A stretch of 64,000 nucleotides of DNA from Incurvaria masculella (Eukaryota; Arthropoda; Insecta; Lepidoptera; Incurvariidae). The notes under the pieces were generated by a model. That model was not told the DNA's origin and did no database searches. It saw nothing but the letters and a program-made list of their open reading frames with translations. Positions 43,310 to 55,315 of this stretch are shown here, piece after piece. The stretch lies in contig OX335644.1 in NCBI GenBank assembly GCA_946894095.1, forward strand, positions 16,473,595 through 16,537,594, written 5' to 3'. Numbering within the stretch: position 1 is the stretch's first letter; each line of letters starts with the position of its first letter. The translations under genes were made by a program, and so were the position numbers.

Positions 43310-44160
43310 AAAGACTCGCTGAGCTATCGAGCTTGTTCAAATTACGCTTGAAGGCTCCCAGATTATAGGTATGAGGAAAGGCATCCGCTAGCAGAAGTTC
43401 CATATCCTGGCGGTGCGGTAGAGAAATGAGTTTGAGAAACGTTTCGTTCTCAAAAGCCTAATGTCAACCACAAGGGGGTGCTCTGGATATAGCTAGGATG
43501 GGGAGTAATGAGGGAAGCAAGTTCCGAGCAACATCCATGGTAGTACCTATAGAAAAGTCTGAGTGACCCCACAAACCGTCTGTAGTTCGGTGACTCCAAG
43601 CCAGCGGTGATACGTGGGTCCCCAACAAGACGGACCGCTCGACACAGAATTGAGTCCAAGGATGCCAGCAGGTACTGGAGATTACCTTCCCATATGTGGC
43701 TACAGTACTCTATCACCGGAAGTATCTGTGATTTATAAAGAAGAAGTAGTTGTACCGGTGAAAAGAACCTTCTGCAACGCTATAGGATCCTCAGTTTCTG
43801 CGATGAAACATTTGCCTTGGCTTCAATGAAAGGCCGAAAACCCACGTCATTTGAGATGTTACAGCCAATAGGTCCAGGTGATTCGAGACAGGTGCGATGT
43901 TGCCTTGGAAACTTGCAGAGAAAACACAGCATTGGGTCTTCTGGCCCCAGTTGGCTACTTTCTCGAGAACAGTTTTCACCTTATTTACCAGAACGTTGCG
44001 CCTCAATGGCCTGTGCATTTCTGCCTCTCCAATCCCTGACATACCCCTCACATGGAGCGTGTCATCAGCGTAACTATGTATCATGCCGAGAGCCAGTAAA
44101 TCGTTAATTAAGACTAGCGTCGGTGACAGCACTGGGCCCTGTGGTACACCAGCCCCAATC
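43310..44160 (-). pseudogene. Non-LTR reverse transcriptase fragment with YADD box
   Basis: The minus strand gives VLSPTLVLINDLLALG, then HSYADDT (the catalytic YADD box, near 44080), LEKVANWGQKTQCCVFS, and after a break EYCSHIWEGNLQYLLASLDS, RAVRLVGDPRITAGLES, SLRLFYRYYHG and SELASL. The C-terminal part parallels 21489-21893, so the two belong to the same or sister families. Frameshifts and a shortened middle show it is dead. Open frames on the other strand are shadows. Confidence 0.85.
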
Positions 44161-44619
44161 GGGAAGTCTATCTATGACTGCTATAAAAGCCCCCCGCTTT
44201 ATATAAAACCGCTTTTATAGATGATCAACCTACCTTTTATGTAAACGGCATCAACGTCAACAGTGATCTTGGAGAGGCCATACGATATCAGAAGGATAAC
44301 ATTCAAAAGTTTTGGACACTTCTTCGGCAGCAAGTTTTAGTAGTGTACGAGGAAATCATTAACTAGAAAAATTCTTCACTGAACCTGAACTTTTATTGCA
44401 GTTGGGGAAAGCTATATAATCTATAAAACATATTACCCACACAAAACTTTCCCCCAAACAGCGTCAAAAGTTCCAGTACAGTGAAGGATTTCTCCAGTAT
44501 CTTATTCCAGCTGACACATCGACGTATATATAATAGGTTTAAGGTTATATCGGGGGTCTGGCACAAAATAGTACTATGGAAACAAACGATGAAAATAAAA
44601 TAATATTAATAATGTAAGA
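44161..44619. other. Non-coding stretch
   Basis: 'gctataaaagccccccgctt' and 'accgcttttatagatg' near 44183-44222 echo the hairpin element at 39301. The rest shows no gene. Confidence 0.45.
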
Positions 44620-44675
44620 GACGTGTTTTTGTACGATGGTACTTCGTGTGCAAGTCTGACTCGCTATTGGCCTGT
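44620..44675 (+). mobile_element. (GTCY)n-type MITE, 3' end only
   Basis: 'gtacgatggtacttcgtgtg' and 'caagtctgactcgctattgg' followed by 'cctgtttt' are the diverged 3' end of the element at 47008-47318. Element D copy 2 begins right after it. Confidence 0.6.
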
Positions 44676-44681
44676 TTTAGA

Positions 44682-45222
44682 CTAGGAGGTCGCGACAAAA
44701 ATGGTAACGATAACGTAAATGGCTGAAACTAGGTTCATGGGATAAAGTATAACCCTCTGAAGCTAAATGTGTCAGTCTGCCTGTTCCAAGTGGTTGCGTT
44801 ACGTAGATAAGGCGCCTGAAAAAGTAGTTATGGTGACAAAAAATACATATGATAAGGTAAATGGATGCAAATGACGAAGCATGAAAGTATCAATACATAC
44901 TTGCTTAGTAATACAAAAACTTAACAAATCTTTGGTTGCATTTAGTAGTTATATGCGATTTAGGTTACAGATATAACTTTAGGTATATTTAAGTATTTAA
45001 TTAAGTAACCGTCTGGTTATTGTTGTATAATTAATAGGTATCAATGTTTCCAGATAATCAGTATATTCATCAGCAGGTACATACCAGCATCTATTTTATA
45101 TAGCCAATCTAGAAAACGCAACCACTTGGGACGGGCAGACCGACATATTTAGCATCAGAGGGTTGGTCTCTAACATGTGAACCCAGATTCAGTCATTTAC
45201 CTTATCGTGACCTCCCGGAATA
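44682..45222. mobile_element. Foldback/MITE element D, copy 2
   Basis: Opens 'taggaggtcgcgacaaaaat' and closes 'accttatcgtgacctcccgg'. Arms carry 'gtcagtctgcctgttccaag' and the inverted 'cacttgggacgggcagac'. It is collinear with copy 1 (10003-10562) throughout, including the central 'atcagtatattcatc'. Confidence 0.8.
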
Positions 45223-46194
45223 TTTTGTTGTTTGTTGCGTTCCTCTAGTTATGTTAAGCGGTATACAATTTCTACGTTAGAGTTTTATTTAACAAAGAAT
45301 ATATTCCATGAATTACTTTTATTTTCGTGTAATTCGTATTCATATTTATCCGTTTAGTATGACTGTGTCATGCTGTATTCGTGACCACGCCAGGCTGTTT
45401 ACTAACCGCCTGCTAATTGGAAGCGCCAACACCAACAGTCTGTTGATTTTTACCTTTTCGCAACATTTTTGAAAGCCCAAATAATGCACGTGACTACCAA
45501 AACACATGCGCCATACTCGGTCCTTGCTCTGTAGGACTTATCTTGGCGTTCCGTGCTAAAGAAATCTTTCAGTCGTTGCAACCGCTTTTATAGCGTTTGT
45601 TTGTGAAATATATTTATTTAAAAAAACATCAATTGTATGCTGCCAATCAATGTGGTTGATACTCCACTAGTAGTGAACATTTAGACCTCGTCCACATTTT
45701 GCTAGCAAGCTGGCGAATTTAGTTGTCAACATGTTTGAAGGAAGTACATAGCTTCCACACGCCTAAACTAGCAAGTTTAGTGATAAGTTTGAGATGAAGG
45801 AACCGAGGCAAGAACCTCCCAGTATTGGGCTGTACGTGTTGAAAAGATGGACGAATAAATTCGTAAAGAAATGGATTCAATATTGGAGAAATAGTAAGTG
45901 AAATACCTGGAGATATTGAAAATTGTAATGTCATACGCGTTTGGGCTTAGAAAAATAGATAACGAGGCGTCAGTAATCAACTTTTTTAAATAGTACCTAA
46001 TTGAAAAATAAATTTAGCCTTGCAAATCTCTGAACACGATTTATTTTTATTTTCCACGCTTAAAACGGACTTGTTTCTCGAAAACGAAAAACACAAAATA
46101 TCGCCATTTATTGTAATGCAAACACTGTCATAGTATTTTGTCATTATTACTGAAATAGTCTTATGAATACCAAAGATAAAATTCAACACAACTT
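45223..46194. other. Non-coding stretch
   Basis: No gene is seen. Two overlapping minus-strand open frames at 45719-45980 have noise-like composition. Confidence 0.5.
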
Positions 46195-46440
46195 TAAATT
46201 GTCCGTGTTTTCCATCCAGTTCAACATAAAAAAAAACTACATAATTAACGAAGTCCAATAAATGTATACTTACCACCACTTACACCCACATTCGTGACGA
46301 AATTCACTTATTTACGAATAACTGAAGAAAGATAAATACATCGATGCATGACCGGAGGGGGGGGGGTATCGAACCCGTGACCTCTGGCATGGAAAGCTAA
46401 TCCCGCGCAAGGGCGCTAGAAGGTTCTGGAGGACTTAATT
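46195..46440. repeat. SINE fragments in both orientations
   Basis: 46195-46232 (plus) is the family A segment 'gtccgtgttttccatccagt'. 46290-46430 (minus) is a tRNA-derived head with B-box GGTTCGATACC near 46372 and the family A segment 'cgtcacgaatg'. A G run lies at 46358-46367. Confidence 0.6.
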
Positions 46441-47007
46441 ATGATTTGCACTAAGGCACTTAATAAAATATTGAAAAGACCAATGAAATTGGAGAAGGGA
46501 CTAATAAATTAATCTAAACTTGTTTAAGAACAGTGATAATCATACTTGAATATGATTTGAACATCCGACTATAGGCTTCCTGCCCAAACAAAAAACAAAT
46601 AAAATCAAATAGCAATAATCGAAGTTATAAATGTCTAACTATGTAAACAATTTTGATGTTGCCCTCGAGATTCAGAGGGGTAACGCAGTGAGTATACTGG
46701 GAGTACGCGGGAGCTTAAGCGGATGTAATTTAATTTATCGGAAAAACCAAAACGTACAGACGTATCTCTCGGTTGATTGATTCAATGTGCATAATATCAG
46801 AAAAATATTTCTCAATTTGACCGAGGAAACAGGCACGAGCCATTGTATGGAACTTGAACACCTCATTACCCTCTTAAATGATATATTTTAACTGTAACAG
46901 TCACATTGTTTAGGAACGATCTTCGATTCACATTTTTGTTTTGTTTTTTATTTTCCATCATTCATTATTGCTTAGAATTAAGTAATGTTGTGTTTTTTTG
47001 TAATTTT
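46441..47007. other. AT-rich non-coding stretch
   Basis: A short passage near 46740-46830 resembles 28270-28370 ('aacgtacagac'/'aaatgtacagacc' then 'tttgaccgaggaaac'/'tttgactgaggaaac'), which suggests an uncharacterised dispersed repeat. Confidence 0.45.
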
Positions 47008-47318
47008 TAGGGTTCCGTACCCAAAGGGCGAAAACGGAACCCTATTACTAAGCCTCAGCTGTCCGTCCGTCCATCCGTCCGTCCGTCCGTCCGTCCGTCC
47101 GTCTGTCACAGGGCTGTATCTCATGAACCGTAATAGATAGGCAGCTGAAATTTTCACAGAGTGTGTATATATTTTGCCGCTATAACAACAAATAGGTAAA
47201 ATAAAAAACAATGAAAATTAAAGGGGGTCCCATACAAAAAAAATGATTTTTTTGTGTTTAATCTTGTAAGATGGTACGGAACCCTTCGTGTGCGAGTCCG
47301 ACTCGCACTTGGCCGGTT
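47008..47318 (+). mobile_element. (GTCY)n-type MITE, full length
   Basis: The 5' end is 'agggttccgtacccaaaggg', followed by 'aacggaaccctattactaag', a microsatellite of GTCC units (about 47062-47103), 'cacagggctgtatctcatga', 'attttcacagagtgtgtata', 'ttgccgctataacaacaaat' and the 3' end 'acggaacccttcgtgtgcga', 'gtccgactcgcacttggccg'. The ends are partly complementary ('gggttccgtaccc' and 'ggtacggaaccc'). Five partial copies elsewhere in the window confirm a family. Confidence 0.85.
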
Positions 47319-48369
47319 CAGAACATTCTAATAGAGTATCGGTGTGCAACTTGCACTTTGATTACCCAATTAAGTGGCTAGAAATGAAGCTATTATTTTA
47401 TTTTATTAAAATTACGTGGCCAAAAAATTCGCTTACTATTTCCTAAAAGACAGGAAGCAGCAAGCATGAAGCGGCAACTCAACTCACTGCTAGACTAAAC
47501 ACAGTCTACGCTTACCAAAATAATATACCATTCGCCCAACTTTCCAATTAAGTTACCACTTAGCTCGCCTGCCTTAACGAGGAGATACATAGATTAAATA
47601 AGGAAACATTTGAAATTTCTGTCGAGGTCGATACCAAATCATCAGCACACTCATTCAAACAGTGAGTGCTAAGAAATGTTCGCATGGCCAAGTAAGTGCA
47701 ATTAATTGGCAAGATGCGTGCACTTAACTCCACAGAACTACTCGATGGCAGTACGTAAAACTATGTCACTACACAAGTACACATAATAGTATGGCAGAGC
47801 AGTGGTTGCAATGCACAAAGAAAATTTTAAGTCAAACCGGATTACTCTAACACCAACCAAAAGAACCTAACACAGTCGAAAATCGCACGCTATAAAAACA
47901 CACACACCTTTGCAAACTCCCATACAACCACACAATTGCAACACAACACGGCAAAGGACAAGGGAAATTTTGGCAACTTTACGACCTAAAACTTGTCCGC
48001 TTGCATGTATTTGTTCACCTCTGAGAATGTGTGTGACCTAAAACTTGTCTGTTTGCCTGTGTGTTGGCGGTTGGGTGGGAGAGGTGCGCGAGTGTGTGAG
48101 GGTGTGAGAGGGTGTGCGAGAGTGCATCGTTTGTGTGTGGAGGCAATCATTATTTGTAAGTGCTAGAGGCGTAGGGAAAAGTACTTACATGTATAGAATT
48201 TTCGGCAGACTGTACAGTTTTCGAAAAGAAAGTGGACGCATATTTTTTTGTCTGATGAAGATATAGTTTGTTGCTAGTTCCTTTTGAGGTTTTCTTTTGG
48301 CCTCTCATTTTCTAATAACTGCCATACGATTCAATTACTTATTTCTTTTAGGATATTAATATGTTACAT
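47319..48369. other. Non-coding stretch
   Basis: Includes a G/T-rich low-complexity patch at 48060-48150. No gene is seen. Confidence 0.5.
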
Positions 48370-48440
48370 TCCATCTAGAATCGTGATATTAGCCCATCAC
48401 ACCGCATTTCTGAAGGAACTAGATGCAATGCCTGGAAGTC
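48370..48440 (-). repeat. SINE family A fragment
   Basis: 'cgtgatattagcccatcaca', 'ccgcatttctgaaggaacta' and 'gatgcaatgcctgg' match the family 3' body in reverse. Confidence 0.6.
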
Positions 48441-48789
48441 TTAGGGCCGAGTGCACGAAAGGACACAAAATCAAAATCAACGTCAACATCTGATCAAACA
48501 CGTCACTTTGTTTGGACAGTATGGAAGGAACTCTATGCGGATCACTAAAAGTGACGTGTTTGAACATTGATTTAACTCGGCCGTCTCTTCGTGCAACCGG
48601 GGCTTAGTGCGCCCCCTCGGTCTCAAACCCATGGTCTCAAACGCGATATTTAACACTAATATTTATTTCGTATATCAGAATACAGGCTCAAACGTTACAA
48701 ATAAGAGTTGAGTTTATGAGAGATGTTGCGTAAAAATAATACAAGTGGGTGGACTGAATTTTTTCCCTTGCATCTCTTAGGAGAATATT

Positions 48790-48890
48790 CCCGCCCGGGT
48801 TGCCACTATTTCATTGAGTTAACGATGGTCGAAGCGGAAATTCAAACCAACGATATTTTCCATCCAGTTCAACGTTGCCGTAAAATGTAA
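48790..48890 (+). repeat. SINE family A fragment
   Basis: 'cccgcccgggttgccac', 'acgatggtcgaagcgg' and 'gatattttccatccagttca' follow the family body. Confidence 0.65.
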
Positions 48891-48949
48891 GATTGAACAC
48901 AACAAAATAAGTTCTTTGTATTTTGTATGTCCCCTTTAATTGTTTTTTT

Positions 48950-49070
48950 TACCAATACAGCCTTGTGACGGACGGACGGACGGACGGATAGACGAACGGC
49001 AGGACCGACGTACAGCGGAGGCTTAGCAATAGGGTTCCCTTGGTGCCATTTGGGTACGGAACCCTAAAAT
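48950..49070 (-). mobile_element. (GTCY)n-type MITE, 5' end
   Basis: In reverse: 'gggttccgtacccaaatgg', 'ccctattgctaagcctccgc' and a GTCC microsatellite ('gacggacggacggacggacg' on the plus strand near 48966). Confidence 0.7.
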
Positions 49071-49259
49071 ATTGTCTATTATATTTCGAGCGGAGCTAGT
49101 ATTACATTTGTCCACTAAATGACACCGGATGCGGTGCTAATTGTATATTTATTCATATATATTATAGTTTTTCTATATTTATTCATAGCGTATACACCCT
49201 CGAATGTTTTTGTTGGTTCGTGTAATACAAGCACTGTAATACCTCAACATATTTAAAAA

Positions 49260-49505
49260 AAATATAAGTTATAGGCCATGGATAGCTAATATCATGTAAT
49301 ATTAGCCTAATCACACCTCATAGGAGCTAAATGCCATGCCAGGATCTTACTTATATTGCTCGGCTGCATTGAACTTGATGAAAAACACGGACGATTTTCA
49401 TTGCCGCTTCGACCATCGTTCATTCAATTCGATGGTACTAGTCAGGGCGGGATTAACCCTACCCCCTAGTAAAGTAAGCAATGAGATCTACAGTTTTAGG
49501 TGGCC
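49260..49505 (-). repeat. SINE family A
   Basis: Plus-strand 'ggccatggatagctaat', 'taggagctaaatgccatgcc', 'cattgccgcttcgaccatcg' and 'agggcgggattaaccctacc' then 'ccctagtaaag' run in family order. The tRNA-like head is missing. Confidence 0.75.
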
Positions 49506-49589
49506 AGTAGAGTACCACGTCCAGACTCAATGATTGAGAATGCTCAAAGTTCTTCTACCAAGCTTGTCGAACCGCAAGGTGACACGCCA

Positions 49590-49865
49590 ACGGCCTACTC
49601 AGTAGTAAAATTATTGGTGTACATTTTGCACCCATCGTTGACGTGGCCACTTGCGTAAATGTTTGTTTGTGTCCCGGCGCTTCCACTTGAACTGATCGCA
49701 TTGCCAAAATCGGTCGGCACAATCGGCGCATAGGTCAAGCGCATTCTGACATGCCTCCGTCGCTCTCGAGCGAGTGGGCCTGCACATGCGTTGAAGAGGG
49801 ACGGCACGCAGCCATGAGCGGCTAGAACCGGTGCCACTCTCGGTGCAATGCTGCACCGCACATTA
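49590..49865. other. GC-rich block with unrecognised open frames
   Basis: Minus-strand frames of 81 and 88 codons overlap here and neither resembles a known family. Composition differs from the surroundings. It may be part of a transposable element or a retropseudogene. Confidence 0.3.
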
Positions 49866-50949
49866 TATCGATAGAGTGCGGTCTCAATACTTTTTTGTTG
49901 ACGACACTATTCCCGTTTTTTCTTAATTACGCTTCTTAAAAAATATGTAAAACCATAAACAGCTGAACACGTTAAGCTAATGAGATTTTAAGTTTTAAAC
50001 ACATTCATGGGAAGCTAAGCACTCAAACTCAATATCGAAGAGAAAGAAGAGACCGAGATAAAACCAAATGGAGTCAAGTAGATCTGCTTGCAAATGTGTC
50101 GACACTAGTGTATAGTTACAACAATATTTCAAGCATGAATATACATGAACTTTCAAGTATTCTGGAACATGTACTAAGGAAATTAAATCCTACTATATAA
50201 TACACTTGCTGTTATTATCACGTTTATGCATAACGTTCAGATAGATCTAAGTAGATATCGTTCTACATTTTTTTAAATTGATTATGAGTAAATGACAACT
50301 ATACCGTAAGCAGAGGTGATAAATTTATAGCCCTATTAATCTTTTTTTATATAACTGCACATGTGTGGCTAAAACCACCCACCTTCATGATATAGCTACT
50401 ATTGAAATAAATATAGTATATACGGAATTGATATCGACAGCCTAAGGCAGCCGTGCTGAAATGCGAAAAAACACGTAGGTTTCTGGAATATGGTGTGACG
50501 GGCTATTATGACTACAGCAGATGTTACGTTATTGTTAGGCATCGATAGTTTTCAAATAATCGATGAGCGCATTACATAGTGATGTCCCCACCTTAGCGGG
50601 GGGAGGCCGGCGCAGGGGTACACTGTTCGGGTTCGTTTGTTCCTAATTATTGGTCCGAAATCTACTTGAAATGAAGTTCTTCGGAGCGAGGTTTTACGAA
50701 TTTGTACTCTAGATAGCCATCTGGAACTAAATCGTTGTTTTAAACGTCGTTTTCGAACATAAAAAAGTTTTAGTGCTTTTCCTTTGAAGTCGGTTATTTT
50801 TTTTTTAATTTGTTTTTTTATTTGTTTATTTTTAGTGAATCTGAAGTAAATTTACTAATTTGTACACGTCCTTTCCAATAAAAAAATAATCACTGAAATC
50901 GGTTGGCGTTATATTGAGTTATTCGTCGATTTGTCGCGCACATCTTAAT
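49866..50949. other. Non-coding stretch with SINE A remnant
   Basis: 50345-50400 is a SINE A 3' end in reverse ('gtgtggctaaaaccacccac'). A GC-rich patch lies at 50580-50630. The rest is AT-rich. Confidence 0.5.
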
Positions 50950-51172
50950 ACAAATTTAAGACTTTTATGATTTTCTCATGGATATCATTGTCAGAACTTA
51001 ACCAAATTAAAATGGGACCACTTGGGAAGCACTAGCTATCATTTAAAAAAAAATCATCAAAATCGGTTCACCCAGCCAAACGTTATGAGGTAACAAACAT
51101 AAAAAAAAAAAACAAAAAAAAAACATACAGACGAATTGATAACCTCCTCCTTTTTTGAAGTCGGTTAAAAAT
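50950..51172 (-). repeat. AACCGACTTC-type dispersed element
   Basis: The plus strand ends 'gaattgataacctcctcctt' and 'ttttgaagtcggttaaaa', with 'tcatcaaaatcggttcaccc' upstream; this is the reverse of the 19107 terminus. Another 'tttgaagtcggtta' at about 50786 may be the end of a second copy. Confidence 0.65.
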
Positions 51173-51249
51173 AATAAGAAGAAACGATATAATTTTTTTA
51201 TTAAGTTGCAAACCAAACTGTTGGAAATATGAATCTTGTAATCTTAAAT

Positions 51250-51425
51250 CAAGTTATTGCCTTAAAATACTCGGACTCAGCACCCTAGAGGAAGTCAAAA
51301 GCGAAGAGACCTCATAGAAACATACAAAATCCTCAATGGTTACTACGATTTACCAAATCTCAAGGAAATATTCACTCAAAATACAACCATCGTATAGAGT
51401 GTACATTTTAAAGCTTAACCGCTCT
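51250..51425 (+). pseudogene. Non-LTR reverse transcriptase C-terminal fragment
   Basis: Across one frameshift the plus strand gives LGLSTLEE, then KRRDLIETYKILNGYYDLP and LKLNRS. The order 'LxxLGLxxLEERRxRxDLIETYKILNG' is characteristic of the region after the RT domain in jockey/CR1-type insect LINEs. It is short and dead. Confidence 0.65.
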
Positions 51426-51435
51426 ACATCAAATT

Positions 51436-51720
51436 CTAGCCCCAGGAGACACGTTTCACATTTATGTAGAAAATATATAAAAATAACGAAATAAAATTGA
51501 GGGTCCACCAGCAGCGGGAAAAAACCAAGCTATCAGTGATCGGGTCCCAAAGAAAGAAACCTTCGGAGCATGCGTGCATTGTCGAGTAGGACCGCCTTCT
51601 GCGCCAGCTATTATTCAAACCAAGCCTCTCAAGGTGTCGATGGAGGGTTTTTGCGTTCAGCCCATGTGCCAAAACGACCATGGGCACGAAAATTGTTGAA
51701 TCAATCGGCCACATTTTGGT
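51436..51720 (-). pseudogene. Non-LTR ORF2 C-terminal fragment of another family
   Basis: The minus strand gives STIFVPMVVLAHGLNAKTLH, then RHLERLGLNNSW, then after a frameshift a leucine- and arginine-containing stretch like 'AQKAVLLDNARMLRRFLSLG'. A conserved pattern of this kind ends some insect LINE ORF2 proteins. It is oriented against the fragment at 51250. Confidence 0.6.
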
Positions 51721-51989
51721 AATCTTGTGTTGCAGAGAAATGTGTTTAAAATCATTGCAAGAAATACAGATGTTCTTTTTTTGAATTGACGCTGCGACTA
51801 AACAATTTTACGAATCCTTTATCTTTCAATGGTTTTTCGCTTCTATATTCAAAAATATCTGAATTATATTTAGGATTTCCTGTGTCTCGGGTAATTAAAT
51901 GTACGTGTACTAAGTTTCATCTAATTCGGATGATTGGTTTCAGAGTTATGGAGGAACATATACATATGTCTGAAATGTATGCCTTTTAT

Positions 51990-52315
51990 AATTAATTATT
52001 CCCAATTTGTTAGTTATAGATTACTATTAATCAAGTTAGTTAATTAAGATGCATATTGTAAAGATCGTTATGTTTTCTATTTTTTTTCTACATTTTTAGT
52101 ATTGTTTTCTTTGTTTTTTTTCAGTATTTGTAAATTGTTTATACATTCACAGAACAAATCTGTACTGAATGCTGTGTACACCTATAATAGGTGCTCACAC
52201 CCAGAGAGAGTAGTACTCAACTTTGGAGTATATTTCATTATATTTTATTGTTAACTTAGTGTGTGTACTGTTGGTGTGCCTTATTATAAATAAATAAATA
52301 AATAAATAAATACAT
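51990..52315 (+). repeat. LINE 3' tail with (TAAA)n
   Basis: A T-rich 3' untranslated-like stretch carrying 'acacctataataggtgctca' and 'gtgtgtactgttggtgtgcc' ends in 'ttataaataaataaataaat' repeats (52287-52312), a standard terminus of CR1/jockey-type LINEs. It may belong to the element whose coding end lies at 51250-51425, interrupted by the minus-strand fragment. Confidence 0.55.
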
Positions 52316-52734
52316 ACATCCAGAAAATATTTCTATAAATCGTCAATTTAGTTTTAGGATCATACATAAAGTCTACAATCGCAGAATCTTAGAAAAGAAA
52401 GCAACTTACTCCATGAACACCCATTACAGATTTATTATTAGTATATATTTGCGAAACTTTTTTCTACAATTCAATGTTAATCCTTATTCAGATTTTTTTT
52501 AAATTCATATCCCTCACATTAAGTCTTTTGCTACCACTTATCCGATTTAGATGTGAATTGTACTTGGCATCAAGTTAAATCGCCAGAGGTGCGACCAGTG
52601 GGATAAAATGCTAAATGTCGCGCGATTCATAAACAGCTGCCTGCTTAGAATGCATAGAGCAATGAAGCAACATTAAAGAAATAATTTGCTGAACTAACAA
52701 TTTTGGGCGGTTCAAAAAGGCACTAGAGCCGTAC
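52316..52734. other. AT-rich non-coding stretch
   Basis: No gene is recognised. The tandem array begins to its right. Confidence 0.5.
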
Positions 52735-53590
52735 TATCCGTTCTCGTCATCACGGTTAAACTGGTGATCAGAAGCACTGTCCTCATCCTGCAACCTATTT
52801 GGCTTGTCGCTGGCCCCGGAAGTACTGGATAGAGTCCCTCGCGCCACGCAGCACTGCGGGCTCTAGAGCCGTACCATCCGCCCTCGTCATCACGGTCAAA
52901 GTGGTGGACAGTAGCACTGACCTCATCCTTCAATCTGTCAGGCTTGTCGCTGGCCCCGGAAGTACTGGAAAGAGTCCCTCGTGCCGCGTAGAACTGCGGG
53001 CTCTAGAGCTGTACCATCCGCCCTCGTCATCACGGTCAAAGTGGTGGACAGTAGCACTGACCTCATCCTTCAATCTGTCAGGCTTGTCGCTGGCCCCGGA
53101 AGTACTCGATATAGTCCCTCGCGCTACGCAGCAGTGCGGGCACTAGAGCCGTACAGTCCGCCCTCGTCATCACGGTTAAAGTAGTGAACATAACACTGGC
53201 CTCGTCCTGCAACTTGTCTGGCTTGTCGCTGGCCCCGGAAGTACTGGATAGAGACCCTCGCGCCACGCAGCACTGCGGGCTCTAGAGCCGTACCATCCGC
53301 CCTCGTCATCACGGTCAAAGTGGTGGACAGTAGCACTGACCTCATCCTTCAATCTGTCAGGCTTGTTGCTGGCCCCGAAAGTACTCGATAGAGTCCCTCG
53401 CGCCACGCAGCACTGCAGGCACTAGAGCCGTACCATCCGCCCTCGTCATCACGGTTAAAGTGGTGGACAGTAGCACTGACCTCATCCTGCAATCTGTCAG
53501 GCTTGTCGCTGGCCCCGGAAGTACTGGATAGAGTCCCTCGCGCCGCGCAGCACCGCGGGCACCAACGCCGCACCATCCACCTGCGTCACA
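52735..53590. repeat. 140-bp tandem satellite, about six units
   Basis: The anchor 'tcgtcatcacggt' recurs at 52744, 52884, 53024, 53164, 53303 and 53443. Each unit holds 'cttgtcgctggccccggaag', 'gagtccctcgcgccacgcag' and 'ctctagagccgtaccatccg', with few differences between units. The period is not a multiple of three, so the open frames on both strands are a by-product of the GC-rich unit rather than coding. Confidence 0.9.
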
Positions 53591-55315
53591 TATTATTGAG
53601 TGTTTTTCATAATTTTTCTCTTTGTAACTTATTCATAAAATAAAAAAGAATTAATTTGAAGAGACAACAAGTTCATAACAAGTTCATAAATATTATCGGG
53701 CAAGCTACCTCTTATCTGTCTTAATATCTATACAAATAGAATCTTAAAATTTTAAGAAAATCGTATACCTTTCACCTCCGTTCACCTTTTTTCAGAAACT
53801 GAATTTAATAAGTTTACTTCATTTTTTTCTGTTTCAAGAATCGGGAAATTACAATTCCATATAATATTAGGCTATGCCACAAGACATTCTCTTACATTCA
53901 ACCTTAGCGAGGCACTGAGGCGAGCAAAATATTTGTATAAAAAAAATAAAAGAAAGATGATTCGATAATATGTCTAATATACCCAGCTCCTCTCTATTCG
54001 ATGTCGTCTTGGACCCGCGCGGACCCCGTAAGATGTGGTCAGAAATCCTCATTCGCGGACAAGTATTTCTACATATAAAGTTTGCGAACCCTATTCAGCG
54101 ACATTCACCCCCTTAGGAATGGAAACAAGAAAAATCCGTACACCCTTAGTACACCCCTAGGGTACTCGTGAAAAGTTTCCTCTAAACTTCGAATGTCTGG
54201 GGTCCGGCAGTTTAGGCTGTGTAGGTTGTAGTCAGTAACGGTACTTATAAGTTTAGATACATAGAGATCACAGCAACTGACAAATGTCTTAGCAAGGATA
54301 CCTCATAACCAGATACGGAGATCAATCTCGGTGTTACCAAAAATATATTAAGGCGCTAGGACTAGCCAACTACTCGCGCCATACAAATGCACTTTTTAAC
54401 AAATGTAATAATATGTAGTGAAACGCTTCAGCAAATCCAAATAGAACTCCAGACTGATAATGGATTGTTAATATTTTTTTATTCCATCATTTATTTAAAT
54501 AATAATAAAAATAAACAAGTTGATTTTTCTCATTAGAAATCTGAAAGTAATTCGATTTCTAGATATAAGCAAAAACAGCATATATGCATAAACAAAAAAT
54601 TCCATTTGCTTTTAGATTTCTACATTTAGTCAAAAAAGTTCGGAAATGGACACCGTTTCCGCAATGTATTTTGTATAGAAAAAGGAAACATACATTAACG
54701 AAAATAATTCGATTCCTAGACAAGGAATCATATATTGTAAGAATGACACTTATAATCGTCAGACTTAGTTAGTTAACTTGGGGTGCCTCGTCTAACTTTG
54801 CGATTTGGCTAGTACCAGGCCCTTAAGATATCTGCTCTTTCCTCTTTAGACATAGGAGAAGTCGGCCCCATTTAGGAGGCCTTTGGGAGGCCCCAAAGTG
54901 AGATTTGTGCATCTTTGAGAGCAGAAAAAAATGCTATGTTTAATGATCACAAAATAAATGAAATGCCACGAGATTTAGTTTTTAAGGAATATTTTAAGGT
55001 AATGTTTTTAAGTACCTACATTTTATCCTAAAAACGTCATGGTTGTGTAATACCTACTGTCACGATATTATTTTTGTGGCCAGCTGTGGCCAGAGCCAAT
55101 GCTCTCCAAGGCTGCCAGCTTTAAGTATTTTTAAATGTAAATTTGAATATTTTTTTTTTCATTTTTTCAAAACTTAAGAGGCCAGAGTTTAATACCTGAA
55201 ATTCAGGTGTGTTTGCTAGTCTTATTTCCATTCTTATTCTTGTTAACCCTTACCCAGCCGCTGCGAACCGATGGTTCCGCCCAGCTGCCTAGGAGCGAGG
55301 CCTGCAAGATATTGA
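53591..55315. other. AT-rich non-coding stretch
   Basis: No gene or recognised element. Confidence 0.5.

Noticed and set aside
43614..44107. Plus-strand open frames opposite the YADD fragment
   Set aside because: They are antisense shadows of the reverse-transcriptase remnant.
52712..53576. Repeated open frames on both strands in the 140-bp array
   Set aside because: The unit length is not divisible by three, so no frame continues through the array.
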